The notes under the pieces were generated by a model. That model ran no database searches and was not told the origin of the DNA. It saw nothing but the letters and a program-made list of their open reading frames with translations. From contig NW_026999295.1 in assembly GCF_037126465.1 (NCBI RefSeq), positions 62,001-126,000 on the forward strand: 64,000 nucleotides of DNA, in the 5' to 3' direction. Shown one piece after another: positions 22,960 to 35,915 of the stretch. A program made the position numbers and the translations under genes. Source of the stretch: Ornithodoros turicata. Taxonomy: Eukaryota; Arthropoda; Arachnida; Ixodida; Argasidae. Numbering within the stretch: the first letter of the stretch is position 1; each line of letters opens with the position of its first letter.

Positions 22960-25900
22960 TACCGTTTTGTATTTTATATCGCTTTTATATTAAACAATAC
23001 AACTTGATAAAACTGCCCATTTCGAGCGCCGTCTTGGGAGCAATTTTGTCAAACGCGACCTCTCAGGGTGCAACATGGGAACAAGATACAGGGTTCAAAC
23101 CCCGTGATATTTCTTTCACATATACACCCTACCAAATCAACTTAGGACATTTTTGATATTATTGTTATATCAAATTATATTAAGCCCCGAAAGTGATGAA
23201 ATTGGCCATTTGGCCATTTCAAGTGCCGTTCTGGAAGCGATTTTGTCAAACGCGACCTTTCAAGGTGCAATAGGAGAACAAGGCAAGGGGTTCAAACCCC
23301 GTGATATTAATTTCACATATACAATATTATAAAATCAGCTTAAGACACCTTTAATATTATTTTTATATCAAATGATATTAAACTAAGCCCCGAAGTTGAC
23401 TACATTGGTCACTTGGCCATTTCGAGTGCCGTTTTGGAAGCGATTTTGTCAAACGCGACCTCTCAGGGTACAACAGGGGAACAAGATACAGGGTTCAAAC
23501 CCCGTGATCTTACTTTCACATATACGTACTACAAAATCAGCTTAGGACATCTTTAATATTATTTTGATATCAAATTATATCAAGCCCCAGAAATGATGAA
23601 ATTGGCCATTTGGCCATTTCGAGTGCCGCTTTGGGGAGCGATTTTGTCAAACGCGACCTCTCAGGGTGCAACAGGGAAACAAGATACGGGGCTGAAACCC
23701 CGTGATCTTACTCTCACATATACTTACTACAAAATCAGCTTAGGATATCTTTAATATTATTTTGATATCAAATGATATTACGCCCCAAAGTTGACGACAT
23801 TGGTCACTTGGCCATTTCGAGTGCCGTTTTGTGAGCGATTTTGTCAAACGCGACCTCTCAGGGTGCAACAGGGGAATAAGACACAGGGTTCAAACCCCGT
23901 GATCTTACTTTCGCATATACACACTACAAAATCAGCTTAGAACATCTTTAATATTATTTTGATATCAAATGATATTACACCCCGAAGTTGACGAAATTGG
24001 TCACTTGGCTATTTCGAGTGCCGTTTTGGGAGCGATTTTGTCAAACGCGACCTCTCAGTGTGCAACAGGGGAACAAGATACGGGGTTGAAACCCTGTGAT
24101 CTTACTCTCACATGTACATACTACAAAATCAGCTTAGGACATCTTTAATATTATTTTGACATCAAATGATATTACGCCCCGAAGTTGACGAAATTGGTCA
24201 CTTGGCCATTTCGAGTGCCGTTTTGAGAGCGATTTTGTCAAACGCGACCTCTCAAAGTGCAACAGGGGAACAAGATACGGGGTTTAATCCCTGTGATCTT
24301 ACTTTCACATGTACATACTACAAAATCAGCTTAGGACATCTTTAATATTATTGTTATATCAAATGATATTACACACCGAAGTTGACGAAATTGGTCACTT
24401 GGCTATTTCAAGTGCCGTTTTGGGAGCGATTTTGTCAAACGCGACCTCTCAGGGTACAACAGGGGAACAAGATACAGGGTTCAAACCCCGTGATCTTACT
24501 TTCACATATACGTACTGCAAAATCAGCTTAGGACATCTTTAATATTATTTTGATATCAAATTATATCAAGCCCCAGAAATGATGAAATTGGTCATTTGGC
24601 CATTTCGAGTGCCGCTTTGGGAGCGATTTTGTCAAACGCGACCTCTCAGCGTACAACAGGGGAACAAGATACGGGGTTGAAACCCTGTGATCTTACTCTC
24701 ACATGTACATACTACAAAATCAGCTTAGGACATCTTTAATATTATTTTGACATCAAATGATATTACGCCCCGAAGTTGACGAAATTGGTCACTTGGCCAT
24801 TTCGAGTGCCGTTTTGGGAGCGATTTTGTCAAACGCGACCTCTCAAAGTGCAACAGGGGAACAAGATACGGGGTTTAATCCCTGTGATCTTACTTTCACA
24901 TGTACATACTACAAAATCAGCTTAGGACATCTTTAATATTATTGTTATATCAAATGATATTACACACCGAAGTTGACGAAATTGGTCACTTGGCTATTTC
25001 GAGTGCCATTTTGGGAGCGATTTTGTCAAACGCGACCTCTCAGGGTGCAACAGGGGAACAAGATACGGGGTTGAAACCCTGTGATCTTACTCTCACATGT
25101 ACATACTACAAAATCAGCTTAGGACATATTTAATATTATTTTGACATCAAATGATATTACGCCCCGAAGTTGACGAAATTGGTCACTTGGCCATTTCGAG
25201 TGCCGTTTTGGGAGCGATTTTGTCAAACGCGACCTCTCAAAGTGCAACAGGGGAACAAGATACGGGGTTGAAACCCTGTGATCTTACTCTCACATGTACA
25301 TACTACAAAATCAGCTTAGGACATCTTTAATATTATTGTTATATCAAATTATATTAAGCCCCGGAATTGATGAAATTGGCCATTTGGCCATTTCGAGTGC
25401 CATTTTGGGAGCGATTCTGTCAAATGCGACTTCTCAGGGTGCAACAGGGGAACAAGATACGGGGTTGAAACCCTGTGATCTTACTCTCACATGTACATAC
25501 TACAAAATCAGCTTAGGACATATTTAATATTATTTTGACATCAAATGATATTACGCCCCGAAGTTGACGAAATTGGTCACTTGGCCATTTCGAGTGCCGT
25601 TTTGGGAGCGATTTTGTCAAACGCGACCTCTCAGGGTGCAACAGGGGAACAAGACACAGGGTTCAAACCCCGTGATCTTACTTTCGCATATACACACTAC
25701 AAAATCAGCTTAGAACATCTTTAATATTATTTTGATATCAAATGATATTACACCCCGAAGTTGACGAAATTGGTCACTTGGCTATTTTGAGTGCCGTTTT
25801 GGGAGCGATTTTGTCAAACGCGACCTCTCAGGGTGCAACAGGGGAACAAGATACGGGGTTGAAACCCTGTGATCTTACTCTCACATGTACATACTAGAAA

Positions 25901-27916
25901 ATCAGCTTAGGACATCTTTAATATTATTTTGACATCAAATGATATTACGCCCCGAAGTTGACGAAATTGGTCACTTGGCCATTTCGAGTGCCGTTTTGGG
26001 AGCGATTTGTCAAACGCGACCTCTCAAAGTGCAACAGGGGAACAAGATACGGGGTTCAATCCCTGTGATCTTACTCTCATATGTACATACTACAAAATCA
26101 GCTTAGGACATCTTTAATATTATTTTGACATCAAATGATATTACGCCCCGAAGTTGACGAAATTGGTCACTTGGCCATTTCGAGTGCCGTTTTGGGAGCG
26201 ATTTTGTCAAACGCGACCTCGCAGGGTGCAACAGGGGAACAAGACACAGGGTTCAAACCCCGTGATCTTACTTTCACGTATACATACTACAAAATCAGCT
26301 TAGGACATCTTTAATATGATTTTTATATCAAATGATATTAAGCCCCGAAGTTGACGACATTGATCACTTGGCCATTTCGAGTGCCGTTTTGTGAGCGATT
26401 TTGTCAAACGCGACCTCTCAGGGTGCAACAGGGGAACAAGACACAGGGTTCAAACCCCGTGATCTTACTTTCACGTATACATACTACAAAATCAGCTTAG
26501 GACATCTTTAATATTATTTTGACATCAAATGATATTACGCCCCGAAGTTGACGAAATTGGTCACTTGGCCATTTCGAGTGCCGTTTTGGGAGCGATTTTG
26601 TCAAACGCGACCTCTCAGGGTGCAACAGGGGAACAAGACACAGGGTTCAAACCCCGTGATCTTACTTTCGCATATACACACTACAAAATCAGCTTAGAAC
26701 ATCTTTAATATTATTTTGATATCAAATGATATTACACCCCGAAGTTGACGAAATTGGTCACTTGGCTATTTGGAGTGCCGTTTTGGGAGCGATTTTGTCA
26801 AACGCGACCTCTCAGCGTGCAACAGGGGAACAAGATACGGGGTTGAAACCCTGTGATCTTACTCTCACATGTACATACTAGAAAATCAGCTTAGGACATC
26901 TTTAATATTATTTTGACATCAAATGATATTACGCCCCGAAGTTGACGAAATTGGTCACTTGGCCATTTCGAGTGCCGTTTTGGGAGCGATTTTGTCAAAC
27001 GCGACCTCTCAAAGTGCAACAGGGGAACAAGATACGGGGTTCAATCCCAGTGATCTTACTTTCACATATACATACTACAAAATCAGCTTAGGACATCTTT
27101 AATATTATTATTATATCAAATTATATTAAGCCCCGGAAGTGATGAAATTGGTCATTTGGCCATTTCGAGTGCCGTTTTGTGAGCGATTTTGTCAAACGCG
27201 ACCTCTCAGGGTGCAACAGGGGAACAAGACACAGGGTTCAAACCCCGTGATCTTACTTTCGCATATACACACTACAAAATCAGCTTAGAACATCTTTAAT
27301 ATTATTTTGATATCAAATGATATTACACCCCGAAGTTGACGAAATTGGTCACTTGGCTATTTGGAGTGCCGTTTTGGGAGCGATTTTGTCAAACGCGACC
27401 TCTCAGCGTGCAACAGGGGAACAAGATACGGGGTTGAAACCCTGTGATCTTACTCTCACATGTACATACTAGAAAATCAGCTTAGGACATCTTTAATATT
27501 ATTTTGACATCAAATGATATTACGCCCCGAAGTTGACGAAATTGGTCACTTGGCCATTTCGAGTGCCGTTTTGGGAGCGATTTTGTCAAACGCGACCTCT
27601 CAAAGTGCAACAGGGGAACAAGATACGGGGTTCAATCCCAGTGATCTTACTTTCACATATACATACTACAAAATCAGCTTAGGACATCTTTAATATTATT
27701 ATTATATCAAATTATATTAAGCCCCGGAAGTGATGAAATTGGTCATTTGGCCATTTCGAGTGCCGTTTTGTGAGCGATTTTGTCAAACGCGACCTCTCAG
27801 GGTGCAACAGGGGAACAAGACACAGGGTTCAAACCCCGTGATCTTACTTTCGCATATACACACTACAAAATCAGCTTAAGACATCTTTAATATTATTTTT
27901 ATATCAAATGATATTA
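22960..27916 (+). repeat. 197 bp satellite array, about 25 units
   Basis: A unit of 197 bp repeats head to tail about 25 times; the landmark GCGATTTTGTCAAACGCGACC appears once per unit. Divergence between units is a few percent inside the array and higher at the left edge. Blocks of three units (591 bp) are duplicated: the variant TTCGCATATACACACTAC occurs at about 26667 and again 591 bp later, and the 24309 and 24900 units match likewise. Each unit has a GGGTTCAAACCCCGTG motif resembling a tRNA T arm/B box. Small frames within units are by-products. The array ends at a short palindromic border (27917-27937). Confidence 0.95.
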
Positions 27917-27937
27917 AGGCTACGGTCTCACGGTAGC
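27917..27937. repeat. border inverted repeat of the satellite array
   Basis: GGCTACGGTCTCACGGTAGCC can fold on itself through GGCTAC/GTAGCC. Read in reverse complement together with the adjoining TTAA it closely matches the left border of the solo satellite unit at about 41677-41695 (GTGRGACCGTAGCCTTAA). It therefore looks like the terminus of a mobile element carrying the satellite. Confidence 0.6.
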
Positions 27938-28008
27938 CATTTTAAATTTACTTACGGACTTCCTACGGCGGGGCGCCACCGTCGCGGTTTCCGTGGATGA
28001 CCCCGTTA

Positions 28009-28052
28009 GGGAGAATCGCGCGTGGGACAGCCGTCCCACGCGCGATTCTCCC
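28009..28052. repeat. perfect 20 bp-arm hairpin
   Basis: GGGAGAATCGCGCGTGGGAC, a four-base AGCC loop, and the exact reverse complement form a GC-rich hairpin of 44 bases. It lies 70 bp beyond the satellite border and could belong to the same mobile element. A prokaryotic-type terminator is not expected in this genome. Confidence 0.85.
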
Positions 28053-28059
28053 GACTGGA

Positions 28060-29284
28060 CCCTTTGACCTTGAGTCTCTTCGTTATGCCGTTGTACCCGG
28101 TGTTTATACGTGTGTAGAAGAGAGGATTGTCTCGTAAAAGTCGTGAAACTGTCGTGCAAGACGGTGAGTTGATTTCCGTACTTTCGTGTTTTGAGTAGCA
28201 CGGGGGTAGCCGCCGCGCGCGTAGCGTGTGACGAAGACTGTGCAAAATATAATATATTCGAGATATATAAAAATATATATCTCAAATGCAAAATGGTCAA
28301 ACAACCGTCATAAAAAACGGACGCAAATACTAAAAAAGCAGGAAGCAAAAAAGGAGCAAATACTAAATAATTGCAGTCAGCTGTGAAGAGTCTGTTCACG
28401 TGCCGATCGGTAGCAGTTTTATCTCAATACAGCTTACAGAAACAGGATTTCTCGAAATGAAGTATGAAATTACCACTTCTGTTGAAACTAGAAGTTCAAC
28501 TCACAGTACACGCACAAAATGATAAGAAATAAAGGAATGGCATACCCGAAGTAAAATAGGGAAGTCGACAATGTAACCTCTCCGTATTCCACATAGTAGC
28601 GGCCGTGACTAGTAGGTGAAGATAACTTTTTTTTCTATTTGGCTGCGATTCGTGTTATCGCTTTGTGAGATGACGAGAGGTGTGATCTTTCGCCACGAAA
28701 TGTGGTCATTTCATTAGTTTATTTCAGTCGTCTCCATCGCATTACGCGGCGCTGATTGCCCACAGTTTGCCGTGAGACGATCGTTGTATTTGCGAGTAAA
28801 CGGAGGATCCACCTACAGATTTCAGAGTTCAATCCAAGAAATTGCATTTCCATTGCAAGATAGTTATCGTGCGACGAAAATTCCTCGTAGCAAAATGGAT
28901 GCGACAGCACTCCTTCCCCTTGCCTACATAATAAACATTTACGGTGGTGCCCCCTCCTTCCATGCTCCGCTTCTTCGTTCAGTTCCTCCACATGTAGAAA
29001 ACAAAGAAACTAGTCGGAAAGAAAAAGGAAGGAGACAAAGACGCGCGTGCTCTAGGGGAACCGGAAAAAATGTGCCCTCGAGAAACATCCACGTTTGGTA
29101 CGCGTGGAATTTTTGCGAAATCCCCGGTTGCGATATTGCAGGTCTTGAGGTCCTCCGGCTCAAAATAAATACTAAAATTCCTAACCACATACTAAGGGTT
29201 TTTACTTTGAAAGCTCGACCTACTTTCACTTGCGATTTCTCGTAGGGAATACACTGCAATCAATTTCACGTTCGTTGATACAAC
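28060..29284. other. intergenic, AT palindromes only
   Basis: An AT-rich stretch with ATATAT palindromes lies near 28248-28285. Open frames at 28719-29259 overlap on both strands and carry no domain that I recognise. Confidence 0.35.
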
Positions 29285-29493
29285 GTGACACGGGTTCGAA
29301 TCCTGTCACCAGGTGTGCTCTCTGAGGTTTTCCTTGGGTTTTCCATCGGACTTTCCTGACGAATGTCGGCTCACTTAGCCCTGAAGTCAACCCAGGACGC
29401 ATACTAGTCCCCTGTGACCCTCCCTCCTGCTGTCCTCTGTCCACGCCTGTACACCGCGTACAGCAATAGTTGTTTCGCAGCGCTGACACGGAA
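29285..29493 (+). mobile_element. 5'-truncated SINE copy
   Basis: The B box GGGTTCGAATCCTGTCACC and the body GTGCTCTCTGAGGTTTTCCT through CGCAGCGCTGACAC match the SINE at 2775-3074, with roughly 15 percent divergence. The tRNA-like 5' half with the A box is missing. I could not see flanking duplications. Confidence 0.75.
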
Positions 29494-29547
29494 AAACATT
29501 TTCTCTGCTAAATAGCACAAATGTGAAGTATCACAGAAAGTAGTACG

Positions 29548-29625
29548 ACGTCCAGTTTCAACAAATCAGGAGAGAAGACGTCATTCGGAATGACCAGGAG
29601 CATGTGAAGTTCTTTTTTAGAAGTG
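29548..29625. repeat. half copy of the foldback family at 7.3 kb
   Basis: CCAGTTTCAACA.ATCA, GTCATTCGGAATGA and GTGAAGTTCT.TTTTA occur in the same order as in the right arm of 7329-7753. It is diverged and lacks the other arm. Confidence 0.5.
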
Positions 29626-29649
29626 CGCAGATCGAAGTGCACGGTGATG

Positions 29650-30190
29650 TGTAAAGAGGGAAATAAAATGCGGGGGAAAAGCAACAAAATTGACAGACAA
29701 AAATATATTTCAATATGTCTAGCGGTATCACATCTCGGGAGCCCCATGACTGTACAGGCCGCATTGTTGCAAGACACAAGGAAGTAAATTCACCAAAACT
29801 GACCCACAGCGACTACCTAGGCAAAGAAATGCTATGTGTGAATGGAACTGAGTACGAATAAATTAAGCTACTCGTTGAATAACCGTAATTGGATACGTAT
29901 ACAACATATATTGGAATACAAACATGTACGGTACGTATATGTATGCGTAAGTATAGCGCTTACTCTTTTTTTTTGTTGTTGTTCTCCATGTGCCGGTTCT
30001 TTTAAAATACATTCAGTTTAGTAGAAGCATCAATTCGATTTCGAATTCGAACACTGAATTCCATATTTGATTAGGAAATGGAATAGGATATACGATTACT
30101 CGCTTCGGTGCTCAAAAATCCAAACATTCACACCGTCCTATATAGTAAAAAGTCAACGTTTGAAGTCAACCAGTCCACGCGTACCAACAG
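29650..30190. other. intergenic, nothing recognised
   Basis: AT-rich sequence without a recognised gene or repeat. Confidence 0.35.
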
Positions 30191-30194
30191 TGAA

Positions 30195-30325
30195 TTTTCC
30201 TCAGGGGACATTTTTGCCGGGGACGATTCTTCCAGGGAACACTTCTCCCGGAGACAGTTTTTCTGGGCGCATTTCTTCCGGGGAAATTTTTTCAGGGGAC
30301 ATTTCTTCCTGGACCCGTGCTCCGG
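30195..30325 (+). repeat. degenerate 18 bp minisatellite
   Basis: About seven units of 18 bp with the pattern TTTTYCCNGGGGACATTY. Because 18 is a multiple of three, overlapping frames read repeating six-residue peptides such as SSGEIF and SPGDSF. Nothing shows that either frame is translated. Confidence 0.7.
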
Positions 30326-30329
30326 GGAA

Positions 30330-31488
30330 GGGGATTGGCTTATATTATTTTCACTCTGGGCAATAGTATTCACGCCTAGCACTGACAATTGTTTTGTAAC
30401 AGCCTGCTTTCCGCCCCTAACAGACTTCGCTGTCACAGAAGTTGTCAGTGGCACTGGGAGACCGAAGTTGATTCGTCATGCGCAGCGAAGGGCGCAATTG
30501 TTATGATTCGAGCGTATTGTGATAAGTGCAGTTTCATTGTGATAAGTATTATAATAATAACGAATACCGTTCTATGACATTTGATAGCAGGGCTGCTTGT
30601 CCGTCGCGTAGCGAAAAGATTGCAACGAGACAGCTGCTGTACGAAATGCCGGAAGCGTTCATTGTACACGCACGCATTGCTTACTAGGGGAAAAATAGGA
30701 TGCTGCGATTTTTAGTTCTGTACATAACAGTTGTTTCCATCCAAAGCGAATATGTTAGTCTGTGGAAACCTTGCAAGAATGTCAGAAATACAAGCGAAGA
30801 GACACTCAAGAGTGGTGGTTCACTTGAAGTGTATTAGTACTAGAAAAAAAAAGGAAACAGAAAACGCTAGCGCTGCATTTTTGCTACTTGAGTTACAAAC
30901 ATCTCCTACAGCTGAGGTAGCACCTGTAGCTCATTTTATAGCTCATTCATGCAGTTATTTATAGACACGCTATAGTGATCCATTTTCCTGTTTTGCTTGT
31001 TTTGCTGTGAGCATCCGCTGCGGAGCTCGGCTTCGTATTGGAACAGCTGTTGTAAAACAAAACAGAAAATAAAAAGAATAGAAAACAGACATCAGAGTTT
31101 GGTAAGAGCATATATTGTCCAAGATAATATCCAAGCCGAGTTGAACGGCATCACATCCAATGACTGTCCCTGTGGAAAGTTGCAAGGAAAAGTTCGCACC
31201 ACAGTGGTGATCTGAAAAAGACAAAAATCACAAAAACCTGTCAATTCTCCCATGGGCAGAAATAAAATGTCATGAAGTGAGGTCAGCCACGACAGCTCTA
31301 CAGACAAAAAAAAAAGAAAGAAAGAAAAGAAAAATTGTCAGTAGAAAGTTGTAGTACAGGTGCTTCTCAGTCTTGCCCCCAGAGCCTCGGCAATGACACC
31401 AGGTTTTTGTATCTACTGATGCCTAAGACGATACAAAGGGGGCAAAGACGCTACACTGACCCTCAGCTAGACATGTGTAGGTCGCCAG
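30330..31488. other. intergenic, nothing recognised
   Basis: The stretch has no recognised gene. A GAAA-type simple repeat lies at 31308-31333, just before the 77 bp array. Confidence 0.4.
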
Positions 31489-34400
31489 GTGAACTCAACA
31501 GCCGTGTTTACCTACGAGGCAACTGTTGGTGTCCTGCATTTGGACTTACGAAGTCGCAGGGGAAGAAGGCCTCAACAGTTGTGTCTGCCTACGAGGCAAC
31601 TTTTGGCATCCTGCATTTGGACTTACAAAATCGCAGGGGAAGAAAGCCTCAACAGCTGTGTCTGCCTACGAGGCAACTGTTGGCATCCTGCATTTGGACT
31701 TACGAAGTCGCAGGGGAAGAAGGCCTCAACAGCTGTGTCTGCCTACGAGGCAACTTTTGGCATCCTGCATTTGGACTTACGAAGTCGCAGGGGAAGAATG
31801 CCTCAACAGCTGTGTCTGCCTACGAGGCAACTTTTAGCATCCTGCATTTGGACTTACGAAGTCGCAGGGGAAGAAGGCCTGAACAGCTGTGTCTGCCTAC
31901 GAGGCAACTTTTGGCATCCTGCATTTGGACTTACGAAGTCGCAGGGGAAGAAGGCCTCAACAGACGTGTCTGCCTACGAGGCAACTTTTGGCATCCTGCA
32001 TTTGGACTTACGAAGTCGCAGGGGAAGAAGGCCTCAACAGACGTGTCTGCCTACGAGGCAACTTTTGGCATCCTGCATTTGGACTTACGAAGTCGCAGGG
32101 GAAGAAGGCCTCAACAGACGTGTCTGCCTACGAGGCAACTTTTGGCATCCTGCATTTGGACTTACGAAGTCGCAGGGGAAGAAGGCCTCAACAGCTGTGT
32201 CTGCCTACGAGGCAACTTTTGGCATCCTGCATTTGGACTTACGAAGTCGCAGGGGAAGAAGGCCTCAACAGCTGTGTCTGCCTACGAGGCAACTTTTGGC
32301 ATCCTGCATTTGGACTTACGAAGTCGCAGGGGAAGAAGGCCTCAACAGCTGTGTCTGCCTACGAGGCAACTTTTGGCATCCTGCATTTGGACTTACGAAG
32401 TCGCAGGGGAAGAAGGCCTCAACAGCTGTGTCTGCCTACGAGGCAACTTTTGGCATCCTGCATTTGGACTTACGAAGTCGCAGGGGAAGAAGGCCTCAAC
32501 AGCTGTGTCTGCCTACGAGGCAACTTTTGGCATCCTGCATTTGGACTTACGAAGTCGCAGGGGAAGAAGGCCTCAACAGCTGTGTCTGCCTACGAGGCAA
32601 CTTTTGGCATCCTGCATTTGGACTTACAAAGTCGCAGGGGAAGAAGGCCTCAACAGCTGTGTCTGCCTACGAGGCAACTTCTGGCATCCTGCATTTGGAC
32701 TTACGAAGTCGCAGGGGAAGAAGGCCTCAACAGCTGTGTCTGCCTACGAGGCAACTTTTGGCATCCTGCATTTGGACTTACGAAGTCGCAGGAGAAGAAG
32801 GCCTCAACAGCTGTGTCTGCCTACGAGGCAACTTTTGGCATCCTGCATTTGGACTTACGAAGTCGCAGGGGAAGAAGGCCTCAACAGCTGTGTCTGCCTA
32901 CGAGGCAACTTTTGGCATCCTGCATTTGGACTTACGAAGTCGCAGGGGAAGAAGGCCTCAACAGACGTGTCTGCCTACGAGGCAACTTTTGGCATCCTGC
33001 ATTTGGACTTACGAAGTCGCAGGGGAAGAAGGCCTCAACAGACGTGTCTGCCTACGAGGCAACTTTTGGCATCCTGCATTTGGACTTACGAAGTCGCAGG
33101 GGAAGAAGGCCTCAACAGACGTGTCTGCCTACGAGGCAACTTTTGGCATCCTGCATTTGGACTTACGAAGTCGCAGGGGAAGAAGGCCTCAACAGCTGTG
33201 TCTGCCTACGAGGCAACTTTTGGCATCCTGCATTTGGACTTACGAAGTCGCAGGGCAAGAAGGCCTCAACAGCTGTGTCTGCCTACGAGGCAACTTTTGG
33301 CATCCTGCATTTGGACTTACGAAGTCCCAGGAGAAGAAGGCCTCAACAGCTGTGTCTGCCTACGAGGCAACTTTTGGCATCCTGCATTTGGACTTACGAA
33401 GTCGCAGGGGAAGAAGGCCTCAACAGCTGTGTCTGCCTACGAGGCAACTTTTGGCATCCTGCATTTGGACTTACGAAGTCGCAGGGGAAGAAGGCCTCAA
33501 CAGCTGTGTCTGCCTACGAGGCAAATTTTGGCATCCTGCATTTGGACTTACGAAGTCGCAGGGGAAGAAGGCCTCAACAGCTGTGTCTGCCTACGAGGCA
33601 ACTGTTGGCATCCTGCATTTGGACTCACGAAGTCGCAGGGGAAGAAGGCCTCAACAGCTGTGTCTGCCTACGAGGCAACTTTTGGCATCCTGCATTTGGA
33701 CTTACGAAGTCGCAGGGGAAGAAGGCCTCAACAGACGTGTCTGCCTACGAGGCAACTGTTGGCATCCTGCATTTGGACTTACGAAGTCGCAGGGGAAGAA
33801 GGCCTCAACAGCTGTGTCTGCCTACGAGGCAACTTTTGGCATCCTGCATTTGGACTTACGAAGTCGCAGGGGAAGGAAGGCCACAACAGACGTGTCTGCC
33901 TACGAGGCAACTGTTGGTGTCCTGCATTTGGACTTACGAAGTCGCAGGGGAAGAAGGCCTTAACAGCTGTGTCTGCCTACGAGGCAACTTTTGGCATCCT
34001 GCATTTGGACTTACGAAGTCGCAGGGGAAGAAGGCCTCAACAGCTGTGTCTGCCTACGAGGCAACTTTTGGCATCCTGCATTTGGACTTACGAAGTCGCA
34101 GGGGAAGAAGGCCTCAACAGACGTGTCTGCCTACGAGGCAACTTTTGGCATCCTGCATTTGGACTTACGAAGTCGCAGGGGAAGAAGGCCTCAACAGACG
34201 TGTCTGCCTACGAGGCAACTTTTGGCATCCTGCATTTGGACTTACGAAGTCGCAGGGGAAGAAGGCCTCAACAGACGTGTCTGCCTACGAGGCAACTTTT
34301 GGCATCCTGCATTTGGACTTACGAAGTCGCAGGGGAAGAAGGCCTCAACAGCTGTGTCTGCCTACGAGGCAACTTTTGGCATCCTGCATTTGGACTTACG

Positions 34401-35870
34401 AAGTCGCAGGGGAAGAAGGCCTCAACAGCTGTGTCTGCCTACGAGGCAACTTTTGGCATCCTGCATTTGGACTTACGAAGTCGCAGGGGAAGAAGGCCTC
34501 AACAGCTGTGTCTGCCTACGAGGCAACTTTTGGCATCCTGCATTTGGACTTACGAAGTCGCAGGGGAAGAAGGCCTCAACAGCTGTGTCTGCCTACGAGG
34601 CAACTTTTGGCATCCTGCATTTTGACTTACGAAGTCGCAGGGGAAGAAGGCCTCAACAGCTGTGTCTGCCTACGAGGCAACTTTTGGCATCCTGCATTTG
34701 GACTTACGAAGTCGCAGGGGAAGAAGGCCTCAACAGCTGTGTCTGCCTACGAGGCAACTTTTGGCATCCTGCATTTGGACTTACGAAGTCGCAGGGGAAG
34801 AAGGCCTCAACAGCTGTGTCTGCCTACGAGGCAACTTTTGGCATCCTGCATTTGGACTTACGAAGTCGCAGGGGAAGAAGGCCTCAACAGCTGTGTCTGC
34901 CTACGAGGCAACTTTTGGCATCCTGCATTTGGACTTACGAAGTCGCAGGGGAAGAAGGCCTCAACAGCTGTGTCTGCCTACGAGGAAAATTTTGGCATCC
35001 TGCATTTGGACTTACGAAGTCGCAGGGGAAGAAGGCCTCAACAGCTGTGTCTGCCTACGAGGCAACTGTTGGCATCCTGCATTTGGACTTACGAAGTCGC
35101 AGGGGAAGAAGGCCTCAACAGACGTGTCTGCCTACGAGGCAACTGTTGGCATCCTGCATTTGGACTTACGAAGTCGCAGGGGAAGAAGGCCTCAACAGCT
35201 GTGTCTGCCTACGAGGCAACTTTTGGCATCCTGCATTTGGACTTACGAAGTCGCAGGGGAAGAAGGCCTCAACAGCTGTGTCTGCCTACGAGGCAACTTT
35301 TGGCATCCTGCATTTGGACTTACGGAGTCGCAGGGGAAGAAGGCCTCAATAGACGTGTCTGCCTACGAGGCAACTTTTGGCATCCTGCATTTGGACTTAC
35401 GAAGTCGCAGGGGAAGAAGGCCTCAACAGACGTGTCTGCCTACGAGGCAACTGTTGGTGTCCTGCATTTGGACTTACGAAGTCGCAGGGGAAGAATGCCT
35501 CAACAGCTGTGTCTGCCTACGAGGCAACTTTTGGCATCCTGCATTTGGACTTACGAAGTCGCAGGGGAAGAAGGCCTCAATAGACGTGTCTGCCTACGAG
35601 GCAACTTTTGGCATCCTGCATTTGGACTTACGAAGTCGCAGGGGAAGAAGGCATCAACAGTTGTGTCTGCCTACGAGGCAACTTTTGGCATCCTGCATTT
35701 GGACTTACGAAGTCGCAGGGGAAGAAGGCCTCAACAGCTGTGTCTGGCTACGAGGCAACAGTTGGCATCCTGCATTTGGACTTACGAAGTCGCAGGGGAA
35801 GAAGGCCTCAACAGCTGTCTGCCTACGAGGCAACTGTTGGCGTCTTACATTTGGACTAAGTCACAGGAAG
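31489..35870 (+). repeat. 77 bp tandem array, about 57 units, stop-free in three frames
   Basis: The unit of 77 bp contains CAACAGCTGTGTCTGCCTAC then GAGGCAACTTTTGGCATCCT then GCATTTGGACTTACGAAGTC then GCAGGGGAAGAAGGCCT. It has no TAA, TAG or TGA in any plus-strand frame; 77 is not a multiple of three, so each frame cycles through all three. This yields very long open frames, up to 1374 residues (31889-36013), that are consequences of the repeat. Stops appear only where single substitutions create them, for instance the TGA near 34622 and the TAA near 33961. Two main variants (CAGCTG and CAGACG) occur in patterned order. Edge units are more diverged. The minus strand of each unit contains TAA. 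I see no start, signal or known protein and do not call a gene. Confidence 0.95.
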
Positions 35871-35915
35871 AAGCAATACAGCTACACTTTGTGCAGATGC
35901 ATCAGAGTGGGAGGT

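Noticed and set aside
24309..25527. Repeated 77-residue frames starting MYILQNQL
   Set aside because: They are short open stretches of the 197 bp satellite unit repeated with it; no independent coding evidence.
28009..28052. Rho-independent terminator
   Set aside because: Perfect hairpin but no T-run follows and the context is eukaryotic.
31489..35870. CRISPR-like array
   Set aside because: Units are contiguous with no unique spacers, and the genome is eukaryotic.
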